Origin: GCA-2786165 sp964625775
Lineage (GTDB): Bacteria; Pseudomonadota; Gammaproteobacteria; Legionellales; Legionellaceae
Direction: 5' to 3'
DNA length: 61,725 nucleotides
Assembly (NCBI GenBank): GCA_964625775.1
Contig: CAZVEH010000007.1
Location: forward strand, 1-61,725
Positions 61,672 through 61,725 of the stretch are shown in pieces. How positions within the stretch are numbered: position 1 is the first letter of the stretch; each line of letters starts with the position of its first letter. The notes beneath the pieces are model-generated. The model had not been told where the DNA came from and did no database searches. It was given only the letters and a program-made list of their open reading frames with translations. The position numbers and the translations under genes were made by a program.

Positions 61672-61722
61672 TAACTCCCCACGTCATCCCGAGCGCAGCG
61701 AGGGATCTCCTGTCGTGTGGTA
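61672..61722. repeat. Palindromic repeat, right end of window (inverted copy of 1-52)
   Basis: This is the reverse complement of positions 1-52 except for one missing C in the CCCC run (CTCCCACG for CTCCCCACG). The outer arm TCTCCTGTCGTGTGGTA is shared only with the left end. Confidence 0.88.
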
Positions 61723-61725
61723 CTT

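Noticed and set aside
1..61725. Window as a complete mobile island bounded by terminal inverted repeats
   Set aside because: The content is mostly essential housekeeping operons and there is no integrase or transposase; the terminal repeats are more simply dispersed elements where the assembly stopped.

Overview
The window reads as a chromosomal contig from a gammaproteobacterium, most likely a host-associated member of the Legionellales (inference). Gene order is typical of gammaproteobacteria: ruvB-ybgC-tolQRAB, yceD-rpmF-plsX-fabDG-acpP-fabF-mltG-tmk-holB-tatD, mlaFEDCB-ibaG-murA divergent from kdsD-kdsC-lptCAB, and leuS-lptE-holA. The type II secretion block gspFGHIJK has the order I know from Legionella lspFGHIJK. 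Single genes for large proteins with effector-like features sit between the housekeeping operons.

Layout. 1-5.5 kb: an inverted-repeat end, a GGDEF protein, deoC, a YaiI-type protein, an AlkD-type glycosylase, and a TrpR-like regulator with an amino acid permease behind a TrpR-type operator. 5.6-9.5 kb: a kinase-like protein with a duplicated 35-residue C-terminal block, a secreted Cys-rich protein, and sohB. 9.5-16.2 kb (minus strand): glnA-ruvB-ybgC-tolQRAB-rnhA, with no pal. 16.4-24.2 kb: a small membrane protein, gspFGHIJK, a short MltA-like protein, and a 543-residue protein of unknown function. 24.2-33.8 kb (minus strand): the fatty-acid, thymidylate and clamp-loader cluster ending in anmK, with no fabH. 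33.9-40.4 kb: mnmA, erpA, an L,D-transpeptidase, dnaQ and mfd. 40.5-44.5 kb: a membrane protein made of two repeats, a repeat-rich gap, tRNA-Ser(GGA), a permease and another small membrane protein. 44.5-53.4 kb: ybgI-murA-ibaG-mlaBCDEF facing kdsD-kdsC-lptCAB. 53.4-61.7 kb: a 722-residue effector-like protein, lnt, leuS-lptE-holA, a small secreted protein and the closing inverted repeat.

Much of the content serves the envelope: lipid asymmetry (Mla), LPS transport (LptA, B, C, E), Kdo synthesis, Tol, peptidoglycan synthesis, remodelling and recycling (MurA, MltG, MltA, AnmK, L,D-transpeptidase), lipoprotein acylation (Lnt), and type II secretion. The accessory genes (5.6, 16.5, 22.5, 40.6, 43.9, 53.4 kb) are single units with membrane segments, repeats or kinase/protease-like motifs; a role in the host is inferred, not shown. 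Palindromic repeats of the GTCATCCC...GGGATGAC type occur in gaps and at both ends of the window, and a different palindrome lies in frame inside lptE. I see no rRNA genes, CRISPR arrays, insertion sequences or phage genes.
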